Source: Methanospirillum hungatei
GTDB lineage: Archaea; Halobacteriota; Methanomicrobia; Methanomicrobiales; Methanospirillaceae
Reading direction: 5' to 3'
DNA length: 8,380 nt
Assembly (NCBI GenBank): GCA_003251955.1
Contig: QKDV01000165.1
Location: forward strand, 1-8,380
This document shows positions 1 through 5,907 of the stretch, piece after piece. Made by a program: the position numbers and the translations under genes. Below the pieces are notes generated by a model that saw only the letters and a list, made by a program, of their open reading frames with translations, was not told the DNA's origin and did no database searches. Every line of letters starts with the position of its first letter. Positions within the stretch are counted from its first letter, which is position 1.

Positions 1-1278
1 TTTCTCCGGGTTCCAGAACTTCTGAAATTCAGCCTGTGCGTTACGGGAACTTACCGGTGTTGAAAATTTCAGGTACTCCATCAGTTCAAGGGCAAGAATC
101 CAGAGGGCATTGATCTCCACGGGCATCCCGTTTCTGGGGGTTGCTTGAGTGTCCATCCAGGTAGAACCCTCCCTGACCGTAATCAGGTTCCCTACGAGTG
201 AAGCAATACCACTTCTTGGGTACATGCTGATGAGTTCTTCGAGTTCATGCCTGACGGTGGCAACAAAGGGAGAACCGGGAAGTTTTTGTATATAATGAAA
301 GAGAGCCCAGAAAAACCAGAGCGTTGCATCAGATGAGTTGTATGAGTCTGGGAACCGGTTCAGCAGCAGTCCGTCCTGGCGATGGGCAAGATGCCAGCGG
401 AATACATCCTCTGCCTCTCGATATCTACCGGTTTCTAGCAGGAGGCCCGGGAGACTGATGAAGGTGTCACGTCCCCAGGTCTCGGTGAACCAGTGATAAC
501 CGGCAAGGATCTCACTTCCGCTGATACAGAGCCGGGATGCATGATCAAGGATATCATGTGGCCTTTGAAAGGTGATTTTTTCTTTCGCATCTAAGGGGGT
601 AAATCTGATCTCAACGGAGTCATTTGTGATAACACCGGCAAAATACCCCGGAGATATTAGTTCCTCCACTGCATCATATCCACGCTCCTCTTCACGTGGA
701 TATCTGGCATTTATGTACCTCTGTGTGTCATCGGTGAATGGGAAATCAGATCTGACTGCACAACCATTCAGGATCAGTGTGCCTTCAACAATACTGGTAT
801 TTACCTCAGGATTGCATGATAGATCCTGTACACTCCGGCTGGACATCAGTGGCCGGATCATAAGGGATGCAGTCCCGGTTATCTCGTACCTGATCGTGAG
901 ACCATTTTCGAGAAGAAGGGTCCTGCGAATTCTTGCACCCGGGGTTGCAAAATCCTGAATAACCGGGTATAATGATGCGCCTAGAGTCCACTTTAGCCCA
1001 CCTTCAATAAAAGAGTCACCCCAGAATCCTGGTGAAAGCCTGATACCATCTGACTCCTCATGAAGAGCACTCAGAAGTACCATTCCCTTATGAACAAGAA
1101 GGCCATGATACCGTCTTGTATTTCCGGCAAATGACGAGGAACAATACATCCCGCGATCAACCATAAGGAACTCACGGGCCTTTGCAATCTCAGGCTCTCT
1201 GAGTTCCCGCCCATATCTGATCCTGTCAGGAACAACCTTTAGATCTTGAATATCTTGATCCTGTTTCAGATGTATCAC
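1..1278 (-). CDS. Glycogen debranching enzyme (amylo-alpha-1,6-glucosidase), C-terminus missing
   Basis: Removes alpha-1,6 branch glucose from glycogen, probably in the cytoplasm. The 426 residues present are the N-terminal part of a family usually about 650-700 aa long; the gene runs off the left edge, so this is a 3' truncation by the window, not a broken gene. Visible are an N-terminal bacterial/archaeal GDE domain with NTRRYHGLLV (residues 53-62), then the start of the (alpha/alpha)6-barrel glucosidase domain with FTETWGRDTFISLPG (264-278), NRFPDSYNSSDATLWF (307-322) and TWMDTQATPRNGMPVEINAL (373-392). Asp271 of GRDTF is a likely active-site residue (inferred from the motif). Start: GTG at 1278, the only ATG/GTG/TTG codon between the in-frame TAA stop upstream and the conserved region; the next Met falls at residue 39, inside the fold. 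A GGTG-like SD lies about 7 bases upstream. It follows the glycosyltransferase by 40 bases, probably as one operon. Family certain; exact start less so. Confidence 0.93.
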   Translation of the reverse strand, partial: MIHLKQDQDIQDLKVVPDRIRYGRELREPEIAKAREFLMVDRGMYCSSSFAGNTRRYHGLLVHKGMVLLSALHEESDGIRLSPGFWGDSFIEGGLKWTLGASLYPVIQDFATPGARIRRTLLLENGLTIRYEITGTASLMIRPLMSSRSVQDLSCNPEVNTSIVEGTLILNGCAVRSDFPFTDDTQRYINARYPREEERGYDAVEELISPGYFAGVITNDSVEIRFTPLDAKEKITFQRPHDILDHASRLCISGSEILAGYHWFTETWGRDTFISLPGLLLETGRYREAEDVFRWHLAHRQDGLLLNRFPDSYNSSDATLWFFWALFHYIQKLPGSPFVATVRHELEELISMYPRSGIASLVGNLITVREGSTWMDTQATPRNGMPVEINALWILALELMEYLKFSTPVSSRNAQAEFQKFWNPEK

Positions 1279-1318
1279 CCTGTCACACCCGCATGACTGT
1301 TATCTTCATTCTTCACGG

Positions 1319-2452
1319 TCATGTTTCAAGATATACGTCTATGATCTGGTTAGCAATAGAGTCCCAAAAGAACCGCCTGTCAACCTGATTATATCCCCCT
1401 CTGCCAAGCCTGTTTCGCTCATTCTGGTTTTCTAGATAATAGTTCACTCCCCATGCAATTCCTTCAGCAGTAGGATTCACAACAATCCCCGTGACCCCAT
1501 GCTCTACATTCTCGGCAAGTCCGCCAACATTTGTCACCACTACCGGTCTGTTTGCACTCCATGCTTCCAAAAGGATTATTCCAAATGGCTCGTTTCTGCT
1601 GGGAATAACTACGATATCGCTGGCATGAAGAAGCCTGACATATTCAGAATCAGTAATGAATCCCGGAAACTGCACTGGCATTCCCTGTGTTCTGCTGATC
1701 AGCCAGTCACGCATTCCTCCAACCCCCGCAAATATAAATTGTGCATTCCAGAACCTGTTTAGGATCTGTGGTATTGCATCAACGAGCAGATCAGGTCCTT
1801 TTTGGTATACCATCCTGCCTACATAAAGGACAAGCGGTGCAAGGTAATGGATACCGTAACTTTCCTTTATGGCTCCCTGATTGATGCTCACATCAAATTG
1901 TTCTTTCACAACCCCGTTTGGGATCACCCTGATCTTTTCAGGATTAACCTTGTAGAGATCAATCACCTCCTGACGGAGTTGCCAGGACACTGCAACACAG
2001 CGTTTTGCAATCAGTCCGGCATACCACTCCTTTCCGCAGATCTCATGATACTCCCACCAATCTCCATGAATATTACCGTTTCTTCCAAATTCTGTTGAGT
2101 GGTATGTAAAGACAGTCCTGCGGTCTTTGAGAAGATGCAATGCTTCTACTACGTGCCAGTCATTGAAATGGAGGATGTCGAACGGTTTCTCATCGTACTG
2201 ATAAAAGCGTTGGACAAGGCCATGTGAGAGGTCAGAGCAGTATTCCACTATGTTCGAGCCATGTGGTCTCCAGACATGGTAAAAAACACCGCTCATCTCA
2301 AAATCCTGGTCTCCTCTGGTGAAATAGTGTACTTCATGGTTTTTTGCGAGCGACTGTGCCAGGTATGTAGCAGCATTGGAGAGACCTCCGACCCGTTCGG
2401 AGTAAAGACTCTCCCAGCAGAATATTGCAATTTTCAATCGTTTTTCATCCAC
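1319..2452 (-). CDS. GT4-type glycosyltransferase, probable glycogen synthase
   Basis: A GT-B fold retaining glycosyltransferase of 377 aa, most likely adding glucose from a nucleotide sugar to a growing alpha-1,4-glucan. The N-terminal domain has the glycine loop VGGLSNAATYLA (residues 21-32), HFNDWH (95-100) and YHSTEFGR (117-124), which resemble starch/glycogen synthases. The C-terminal domain has GRMVYQKGPDLL (212-223, with Arg213 and Lys218 as expected nucleotide-sugar contacts) and the E-x7-E motif EPFGIILLE (288-296), followed by VVVTNVGGLAENV. There is no signal peptide or membrane helix. The start is GTG; an in-frame TGA lies two codons upstream, so no longer start exists, and GGGGTG upstream is a weak SD. 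The role in glycogen synthesis rests largely on context (debranching enzyme 40 bases downstream, GH57 amylase upstream). Donor (ADP- or UDP-glucose) cannot be read from the sequence. A trehalose- or cell-surface-glycan transferase is the alternative. Confidence 0.88.
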   Translation of the reverse strand: MDEKRLKIAIFCWESLYSERVGGLSNAATYLAQSLAKNHEVHYFTRGDQDFEMSGVFYHVWRPHGSNIVEYCSDLSHGLVQRFYQYDEKPFDILHFNDWHVVEALHLLKDRRTVFTYHSTEFGRNGNIHGDWWEYHEICGKEWYAGLIAKRCVAVSWQLRQEVIDLYKVNPEKIRVIPNGVVKEQFDVSINQGAIKESYGIHYLAPLVLYVGRMVYQKGPDLLVDAIPQILNRFWNAQFIFAGVGGMRDWLISRTQGMPVQFPGFITDSEYVRLLHASDIVVIPSRNEPFGIILLEAWSANRPVVVTNVGGLAENVEHGVTGIVVNPTAEGIAWGVNYYLENQNERNRLGRGGYNQVDRRFFWDSIANQIIDVYLET

Positions 2453-2651
2453 TATTCACACCCCGCTGCCATATTTTCGGACATAATGAGAATACGGTAA
2501 GATCGTGCCTGCAAATTTGTGGATCTGATAAAAATTAGGGATCATATACAGAGGATGGATGATGATCGGTTAAATACCTGACCGATTTCATGTAGGGAAA
2601 GTATTTGTGAAGGTAAAAAAAGAGATCTGAATTAGTATATCGCAATATTCT
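2453..2651. other. Intergenic region between glycosyltransferase and small secreted-protein gene
   Basis: This is an AT-rich divergent spacer of 199 bases. It should hold the promoter of the glycosyltransferase/debranching operon (leftward) and of the small ORF at 2652 (rightward). The only structured element I can see is the inverted repeat at 2565-2586 around a TATA-like stretch. Other AT-rich stretches (2469-2475, 2547-2552, 2633-2640) could act as TATA boxes, but none is convincing. Confidence 0.4.
2565..2586. repeat. Inverted repeat ATCGGT-N10-ACCGAT around a TATA-like element
   Basis: Two perfect 6-base arms, ATCGGT (2565-2570) and ACCGAT (2581-2586), flank TAAATACCTG. The spacer and inner arm read GGTTAAATACC, which is TATA-like on both strands. 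The arrangement suits a regulator-binding site over a promoter, either for the small ORF starting at 2652 or for the glycosyltransferase operon on the other strand. Arms this short can arise by chance, so the operator role is inference. Confidence 0.3.
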
Positions 2652-2918
2652 ATGATAATGAAATGGCAGAATCTGATACTTGTCGGAATTCTCATATCCT
2701 TTTTGCTCTCTCTTGTGATAGCAGATTCATCAGACTATCTTATATCTGATAACTTTACGGGATCTGATTACAATGCAGCATCTAATACAGAGGATACTGC
2801 CCCTCCCACCCTTCGTCCGACAGCCGTAATCAGCTGGTCAGATGTGACGATGGTTTCTGGAAAAATAAGAAATTTTCAGAAAGAGTTTAGATATGAGTCC
2901 GGATTTACCCGAGAATAA
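2652..2918 (+). CDS. Small putative secreted protein, function unknown
   Basis: An 88-aa ORF that I do not recognise. Residues 1-25 look like a secretion signal: Lys4, a hydrophobic core LILVGILISFLLSLVIA (8-24), then polar residues with likely cleavage before Asp25. The rest is hydrophilic, rich in Ser, Asp and Thr, with one N-glycosylation sequon at Asn34 (NFT) and a TAPPTLRP turn (49-56). There is no cysteine, so it is not a lipoprotein. Met1 and Met3 are both possible starts; neither has a clear Shine-Dalgarno sequence. It lies on the strand opposite to the glycogen genes, in the gap between two of them, and converges on the amylase gene with a 27-base gap. The signal peptide is the main reason to believe it is real; it could also be a remnant of a longer surface protein or a chance ORF. 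Confidence 0.5.
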   Translation: MIMKWQNLILVGILISFLLSLVIADSSDYLISDNFTGSDYNAASNTEDTAPPTLRPTAVISWSDVTMVSGKIRNFQKEFRYESGFTRE

Positions 2919-2945
2919 CTGCATGGCCCACGGATAATTCGTCCC

Positions 2946-4391
2946 TTATGCATTCCATAACTCAACACATCTGTTCTGTGCTGCCTGAATAATATCCTGC
3001 CTTGAATGTGCCTGTTCAAGGGCAGAAGCTAATGGTTCATCCCTGACAACCTTCCTGACCCAGGATGCAAAGTCCCCTTGTTTGTGGTGGTACTCGATAG
3101 AATCTGAAGGAACGATAGAGAGCATTTCTGCAAATTGATCGAGATCAAATGCCACATGCCCTGTGTAGCCTACCGAACTTGAGAAATAGAAGGCATTGTC
3201 TATGCTGATTGAACGGAGAGGATACATCTTTTCTTTTTCAGGATCGCTTAAGATACACTGTTCTTCGTAATCTGCGACAACATCCATGTAGGTGATGAAT
3301 GCCTGATGCTCTGGTTGATGACTGAAGTATGAGTGTACCTCACCGCAGGATCCGTTCTTACATGACATGTAATAGAAGTGGTCGCTGATCTGCAGATATC
3401 GCCAGAGCCGCTCGTCACATGCAAATTTGTGTGCCCGCTGGATCACACGGACTGCATTCTTCTGCTTTCTGTTTTCTATCCATGCTGTTGCATCTTTCTC
3501 TGCGTCGGCCCAGGAGACCGGAACAGGAATTGAAAACTGCTCCCTTACCGGGTATTGCATAATCTCGGAAGGTTTGATCATCTCGACTCCTGAACGCCTG
3601 AGTTCTGGACCCAGATGCCTGAAAAACTCAAGTATCCCTGAATCAGCCCAATAGTGTTCTCCAATTGTCTCGTAATCGATGAATACCGGGATAAAATCCC
3701 CGGGAGTCTGTGAAACCCAGTGTGCGTACTTGTCAGCAGTCAGTGGCCATGCCTCCCAATCCCTACAGGTGAACCTGAATGCGATATCATCTGAAAGTTT
3801 GAAGTTTCTCATGATGACCGGCAGGCCTTCGCACTGGTACAGGTAATTTGGGCTTCTCCACTTGAGAATATGGTCTACTCCTTCGGTGAAACAAGCGGAA
3901 AACCCCATCTCCCGAACGTTCTGTGCTATCCTATTGTCCAGAATGAACTCTGTGTTCTCAAAGATCTTCGGTGTTACCCCGAAGATATCCTTAAGCATCT
4001 GTTTATGTTGTGAAACCTGCTCTCTGAACTCATCCATCTCCCAAAAGAGACTTGATATGCTGTGATAATAGGTCTGGCATATCATCTCCACCCGTGGATG
4101 TCGTGCAGCCTGGACAAAGAGATCCAGCACATCAGGAGCCCACTTCTCCATCTGTTCGACCAATACTCCAGATATTGAGAATGCACAGGCAAATCCATCG
4201 TCCAGTTCATCAAGGATAAGTGATGTGGCTGGTTCGTAGCATTTGTCGCAGACCCGAAGAAGAATTTCCTTGTTTGCAGGATCGAAATATCTCCTGCTGT
4301 GATCATCCTTCCCATCCTCCTGCCCGTACACAAATTCCTTGTTCAGACGGAATGGCTGATGCACTTCAAATCCGAGACAGAACTGTTTCAT
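2946..4391 (-). CDS. GH57 family alpha-amylase (MJ1611-type)
   Basis: Predicted to hydrolyse alpha-1,4 bonds in glycogen or maltodextrins. The 481-aa length is close to the Methanocaldococcus MJ1611-type family. GH57 conserved regions appear in order: FEVHQPFRL (residues 8-16, HQP motif), EMICQTYYHS (102-111), FENTEFI (144-150), FTCRDWEAWPL (207-217) and FIDYETIGEHYW (237-248). By position Glu148 is the expected nucleophile and Asp239 the acid/base; this is inference from motif placement. The C-terminal helical part contains LWRYLQISDHFYYMS and GEVHSYFS, typical of this subgroup. There is no signal peptide, so it should be intracellular and act on stored glycan. Start: ATG with GAGGGG six bases upstream. 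Cysteines at 325, 344 and 349 are worth noting. It lies upstream of the glycogen synthase-like and debranching genes but is separated by 493 bases, so it probably has its own promoter. Confidence 0.93.
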   Translation of the reverse strand: MKQFCLGFEVHQPFRLNKEFVYGQEDGKDDHSRRYFDPANKEILLRVCDKCYEPATSLILDELDDGFACAFSISGVLVEQMEKWAPDVLDLFVQAARHPRVEMICQTYYHSISSLFWEMDEFREQVSQHKQMLKDIFGVTPKIFENTEFILDNRIAQNVREMGFSACFTEGVDHILKWRSPNYLYQCEGLPVIMRNFKLSDDIAFRFTCRDWEAWPLTADKYAHWVSQTPGDFIPVFIDYETIGEHYWADSGILEFFRHLGPELRRSGVEMIKPSEIMQYPVREQFSIPVPVSWADAEKDATAWIENRKQKNAVRVIQRAHKFACDERLWRYLQISDHFYYMSCKNGSCGEVHSYFSHQPEHQAFITYMDVVADYEEQCILSDPEKEKMYPLRSISIDNAFYFSSSVGYTGHVAFDLDQFAEMLSIVPSDSIEYHHKQGDFASWVRKVVRDEPLASALEQAHSRQDIIQAAQNRCVELWNA

Positions 4392-4397
4392 TCGCTT

Positions 4398-4403
4398 CCC
4401 CTC
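4398..4403 (-). promoter_or_regulatory. Ribosome binding site of the GH57 amylase
   Basis: GAGGGG on the minus strand, six bases before the ATG at 4391. It matches the archaeal anti-SD well enough to fix this start codon. Confidence 0.6.
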
Positions 4404-4455
4404 TGATATAAGGCGAAGATACTGTTGTCATTCAGTACAAAAAATCGATAAATCG

Positions 4456-4465
4456 CTGATATCAG
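4456..4465. promoter_or_regulatory. Perfect palindrome CTGATATCAG in the amylase leader
   Basis: A 10-base perfect palindrome about 65 bases upstream of the amylase ATG. If transcription starts about 26 bases after the TATA box at 4501-4510, the palindrome falls just inside the transcript, where a repressor could block initiation. A partial copy (CTGATATAAG) follows at 4403-4412, beside the ribosome binding site. Binding by a regulator is inference. Confidence 0.3.
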
Positions 4466-4500
4466 AGAATGGAGCATACTATTGATACTGTTTCACCACT

Positions 4501-4510
4501 GTATTTATAG
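4501..4510 (-). promoter_or_regulatory. Candidate TATA box for the GH57 amylase
   Basis: The minus strand reads CTATAAATAC, close to the archaeal TATA consensus, inside the 216-base spacer upstream of the amylase. It would place the transcript start near 4475-4480 and give a leader of roughly 85-90 bases. This is the best TATA-like sequence on this strand in the spacer. No sequence upstream of it is a clear BRE. Confidence 0.45.
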
Positions 4511-4533
4511 GTGCCGCAGGATTACTCCTGTTT

Positions 4534-4556
4534 AACAATAAAGGGATTTTATTGTT
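4534..4556. repeat. Inverted repeat AACAATAAA-GGGAT-TTTATTGTT in divergent control region
   Basis: Two perfect 9-base arms separated by five bases, lying between the outward-facing promoters of the amylase (left) and the membrane-protein gene (right). The arms are AT-rich and not followed by a T-tract that would mark a terminator, and the site lies upstream of both genes, so a regulator-binding operator is the best reading. It sits about 25 bases upstream of the amylase TATA box and about 20 bases upstream of the TATA-like element at 4578. Confidence 0.5.
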
Positions 4557-4570
4557 TTACGGAAATCAGC

Positions 4571-4586
4571 AGAAATCTTTTATTAT
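4571..4586 (+). promoter_or_regulatory. Candidate BRE/TATA of the 4608 gene, compatible with a leaderless transcript
   Basis: A purine stretch AGAAA (4571-4575) followed by TTTTATTAT (4578-4586), centred about 26 bases before the ATG at 4608. No Shine-Dalgarno sequence precedes that ATG. Archaeal TATA boxes lie about 25-30 bases before the start site, so the transcript would begin at or next to the start codon. Inference from spacing only. Confidence 0.4.
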
Positions 4587-4607
4587 GAAAAGAGAGCATG
4601 GTATCTG

Positions 4608-5021
4608 ATGGATTTTGGGGTGTTTCAGTTCCTGTCAGATCCGGTCCTGATCGCCTTTCTTATTCTTAGTGTCCTCTCTGTTCTCTGGAAGTTCTTCCGG
4701 GTTTGGATTGCTTCAATTATTACCTGTTCGTTAATCGGTGCCTTGATCGTGGTGATCCTTGTTACGCTCGGCCAAGTTGCAGGTGCAGATGAACTCATCA
4801 GGTATTTCATAACATCACGTTATCGGTTTATGGGATCGCTGACACTGAGTTTTCGTGATATACTTTTGATGCTCCTTCTCATCATCTCATTCCAGATTGC
4901 TCTTGCCGGACATACTCTGGATATTGAGAAGAAACTACATGAGCATCTGTACTGGATTCCATGTCGTGGGTGCCATCATTATGAGATGGAACACACACTT
5001 GAAGGTGAAAGGAAGAAGTGA
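4608..5021 (+). CDS. Small membrane protein with Cys/His-rich C-terminal tail, function unknown
   Basis: A 137-aa protein I do not recognise. Three hydrophobic segments are visible: about residues 12-31, 33-56 and 83-101. Between the second and third is a polar loop with Arg65, Arg71 and Arg73. After the last helix comes a charged tail of about 35 residues with His111, His113 and then CRGCHHYEMEH (119-129), giving Cys119, Cys122, His123, His124 and His129 as possible metal or heme ligands. The CxxCH core resembles a c-type heme motif, but there is no cleavable signal peptide and only one site, so zinc or iron binding is equally possible. With a positively charged first loop (Lys28, Arg31), topology cannot be fixed by eye. 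The start is the ATG at 4608 without a visible SD. It is divergent from the amylase and ends 7 bases from the convergent deaminase gene. Confidence 0.8.
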   Translation: MDFGVFQFLSDPVLIAFLILSVLSVLWKFFRVWIASIITCSLIGALIVVILVTLGQVAGADELIRYFITSRYRFMGSLTLSFRDILLMLLLIISFQIALAGHTLDIEKKLHEHLYWIPCRGCHHYEMEHTLEGERKK

Positions 5022-5028
5022 TCCCTTG

Positions 5029-5853
5029 TCAGAGAGTTCCGATATCTTCATTCCATAGTTGAGGATTCTCTTTTATGAACTGGTTCATCAATGAAATGCA
5101 ATCCTGATGATTCAGGTCAACAACCCTGACACCGTGTGATCTCATAAATACGGCAGCACCCTCGAATGTCACAGATTCTCCAACAACAACTTCTGGTATT
5201 TGAAACTGGACCACGGCCCCGGCACAAAGATGGCATGGCATCAGTGTGGAGTAGAGTGTACAGTCTTTATATGACCCGATCCTGCCTGCGCTCTGGAGGC
5301 AGTCAATCTCTGCATGAATCATCGGATCTCCCTCCTGGACCCTCCGGTTATGTCCTCTCCCGATGATCTCTCCATTTCTCACAAGTACCGATCCTATTGG
5401 AATCCCTCCTTCTGAAAGCCCGAGTTTAGCCTCTCTTATCGCCTCAGTCATGAAGGGATCATGATCTTCGCTGGAAGAAACAGGCTGTCCGAGTATCTCG
5501 TCCTCTGCCCGCCAGGCAGGATCCACTATTGCAAGAAAGATGAGTTCGCAATCCCCGATGTTCTCAATGAACTGAACCTCCCCGGGTGGTATATACACGA
5601 GTTGTCCAGCAGATACTGGTTCAGTCTCGTTTCCAATATGCATCATGGCTTCTCCCTGGAGGATATAATAGACCTCTGAGGATCTGAGCAGAGTGTGTGG
5701 AAGGGTTGCCTGTCCTGCTGCAACCCTGGCATGTGCAATACTGTATCTCGTTGAAACCTGGTCCCCGAATTGCTTGGGGTGAAAGAGCTCACCGAGAAGA
5801 GACTTGTCTATTACCTCCTGATACGGCAGTGAACAAATATTGGTGATGAGCAT
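5029..5853 (-). CDS. Cupin domain fused to FCY1-type cytosine deaminase
   Basis: A two-domain enzyme. Numbering from the ATG at 5853 (274 aa): residues about 18-112 form a cupin like the stand-alone methanogen cupins (SSEVYYILQGEA, 58-69; YIPPGEVQFIENIG, 87-100); His53 and Glu60 remain of the usual metal ligands, while the second-motif His is Gln94. A polar linker (about 115-133) leads to a cytidine/deoxycytidylate deaminase-fold domain: GGIPIG (149-154), GRGHN (165-169), zinc motif HAE (180-182) and PCHLC (206-210), and C-terminal WNEDIG (267-272). The order and the EDIG tail match yeast cytosine deaminase FCY1, so conversion of cytosine or a related base to a keto form is predicted. The FCY1 Ser before PC is Met205. 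Start: the cupin family begins at this Met; an upstream ATG at 5940 keeps the frame and adds 29 residues without recognisable homology. GGAGATC lies upstream of 5853 at rather long spacing, and a TATA-like GGTTTAACC (5899-5907) lies between the two starts. Confidence 0.85.
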   Translation of the reverse strand: MLITNICSLPYQEVIDKSLLGELFHPKQFGDQVSTRYSIAHARVAAGQATLPHTLLRSSEVYYILQGEAMMHIGNETEPVSAGQLVYIPPGEVQFIENIGDCELIFLAIVDPAWRAEDEILGQPVSSSEDHDPFMTEAIREAKLGLSEGGIPIGSVLVRNGEIIGRGHNRRVQEGDPMIHAEIDCLQSAGRIGSYKDCTLYSTLMPCHLCAGAVVQFQIPEVVVGESVTFEGAAVFMRSHGVRVVDLNHQDCISLMNQFIKENPQLWNEDIGTL

Positions 5854-5898
5854 AGTTGCCGTATGATCTCCTTCCTTATCAAAAGAGTGAAAAGTCCT

Positions 5899-5907
5899 GG
5901 TTAAACC
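5899..5907. promoter_or_regulatory. Symmetric TATA-like element GGTTAAACC between divergent genes
   Basis: An imperfectly AT-rich 9-base element, symmetric around a central A, lying 46 bases before the ATG at 5853 (minus) and 61 bases before the ATG at 5969 (plus). It could serve as a TATA region for either gene. If used leftward, transcription would start near 5876, downstream of the longer deaminase start, and would favour the 5853 start. Weak evidence. Confidence 0.25.

Noticed and set aside
572..958. Plus-strand ORF of 128 codons
   Set aside because: It lies entirely antisense to the debranching enzyme, whose frame carries strong family motifs over the same span; the plus-strand product shows no domain and low-complexity Ser/Arg composition.
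806..991. Minus-strand ORF of 61 codons in another frame
   Set aside because: It is a frame shadow within the debranching enzyme, with no homology or start signal.
1499..2500. Plus-strand ORFs at 1499-1762, 1802-2098 and 2261-2500
   Set aside because: All are antisense to the glycosyltransferase, whose reading frame is continuous and motif-rich; none has a ribosome binding site or domain.
3427..4411. ORFs at 3427-3654, 3862-4065, 4220-4411 (plus) and 4082-4333 (minus)
   Set aside because: They overlap the GH57 amylase in other frames and carry no recognisable features.
4534..4556. Inverted repeat read as a transcription terminator
   Set aside because: It lies upstream of both neighbouring genes, which point away from it, so no transcript from this window would end there.
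4625..4810. Minus-strand ORF of 61 codons
   Set aside because: It is antisense to the membrane protein at 4608-5021, whose hydrophobic pattern is the convincing one.
4973..5007. CxxCH in the 4608 gene read as a c-type cytochrome
   Set aside because: Only one motif, no cleavable export signal and no cytochrome fold around it; a generic metal-binding tail is the safer statement.
5166..5679. Plus-strand ORFs at 5166-5366 and 5461-5679
   Set aside because: They are antisense to the cupin-deaminase fusion, where both domains are clear in the minus frame.
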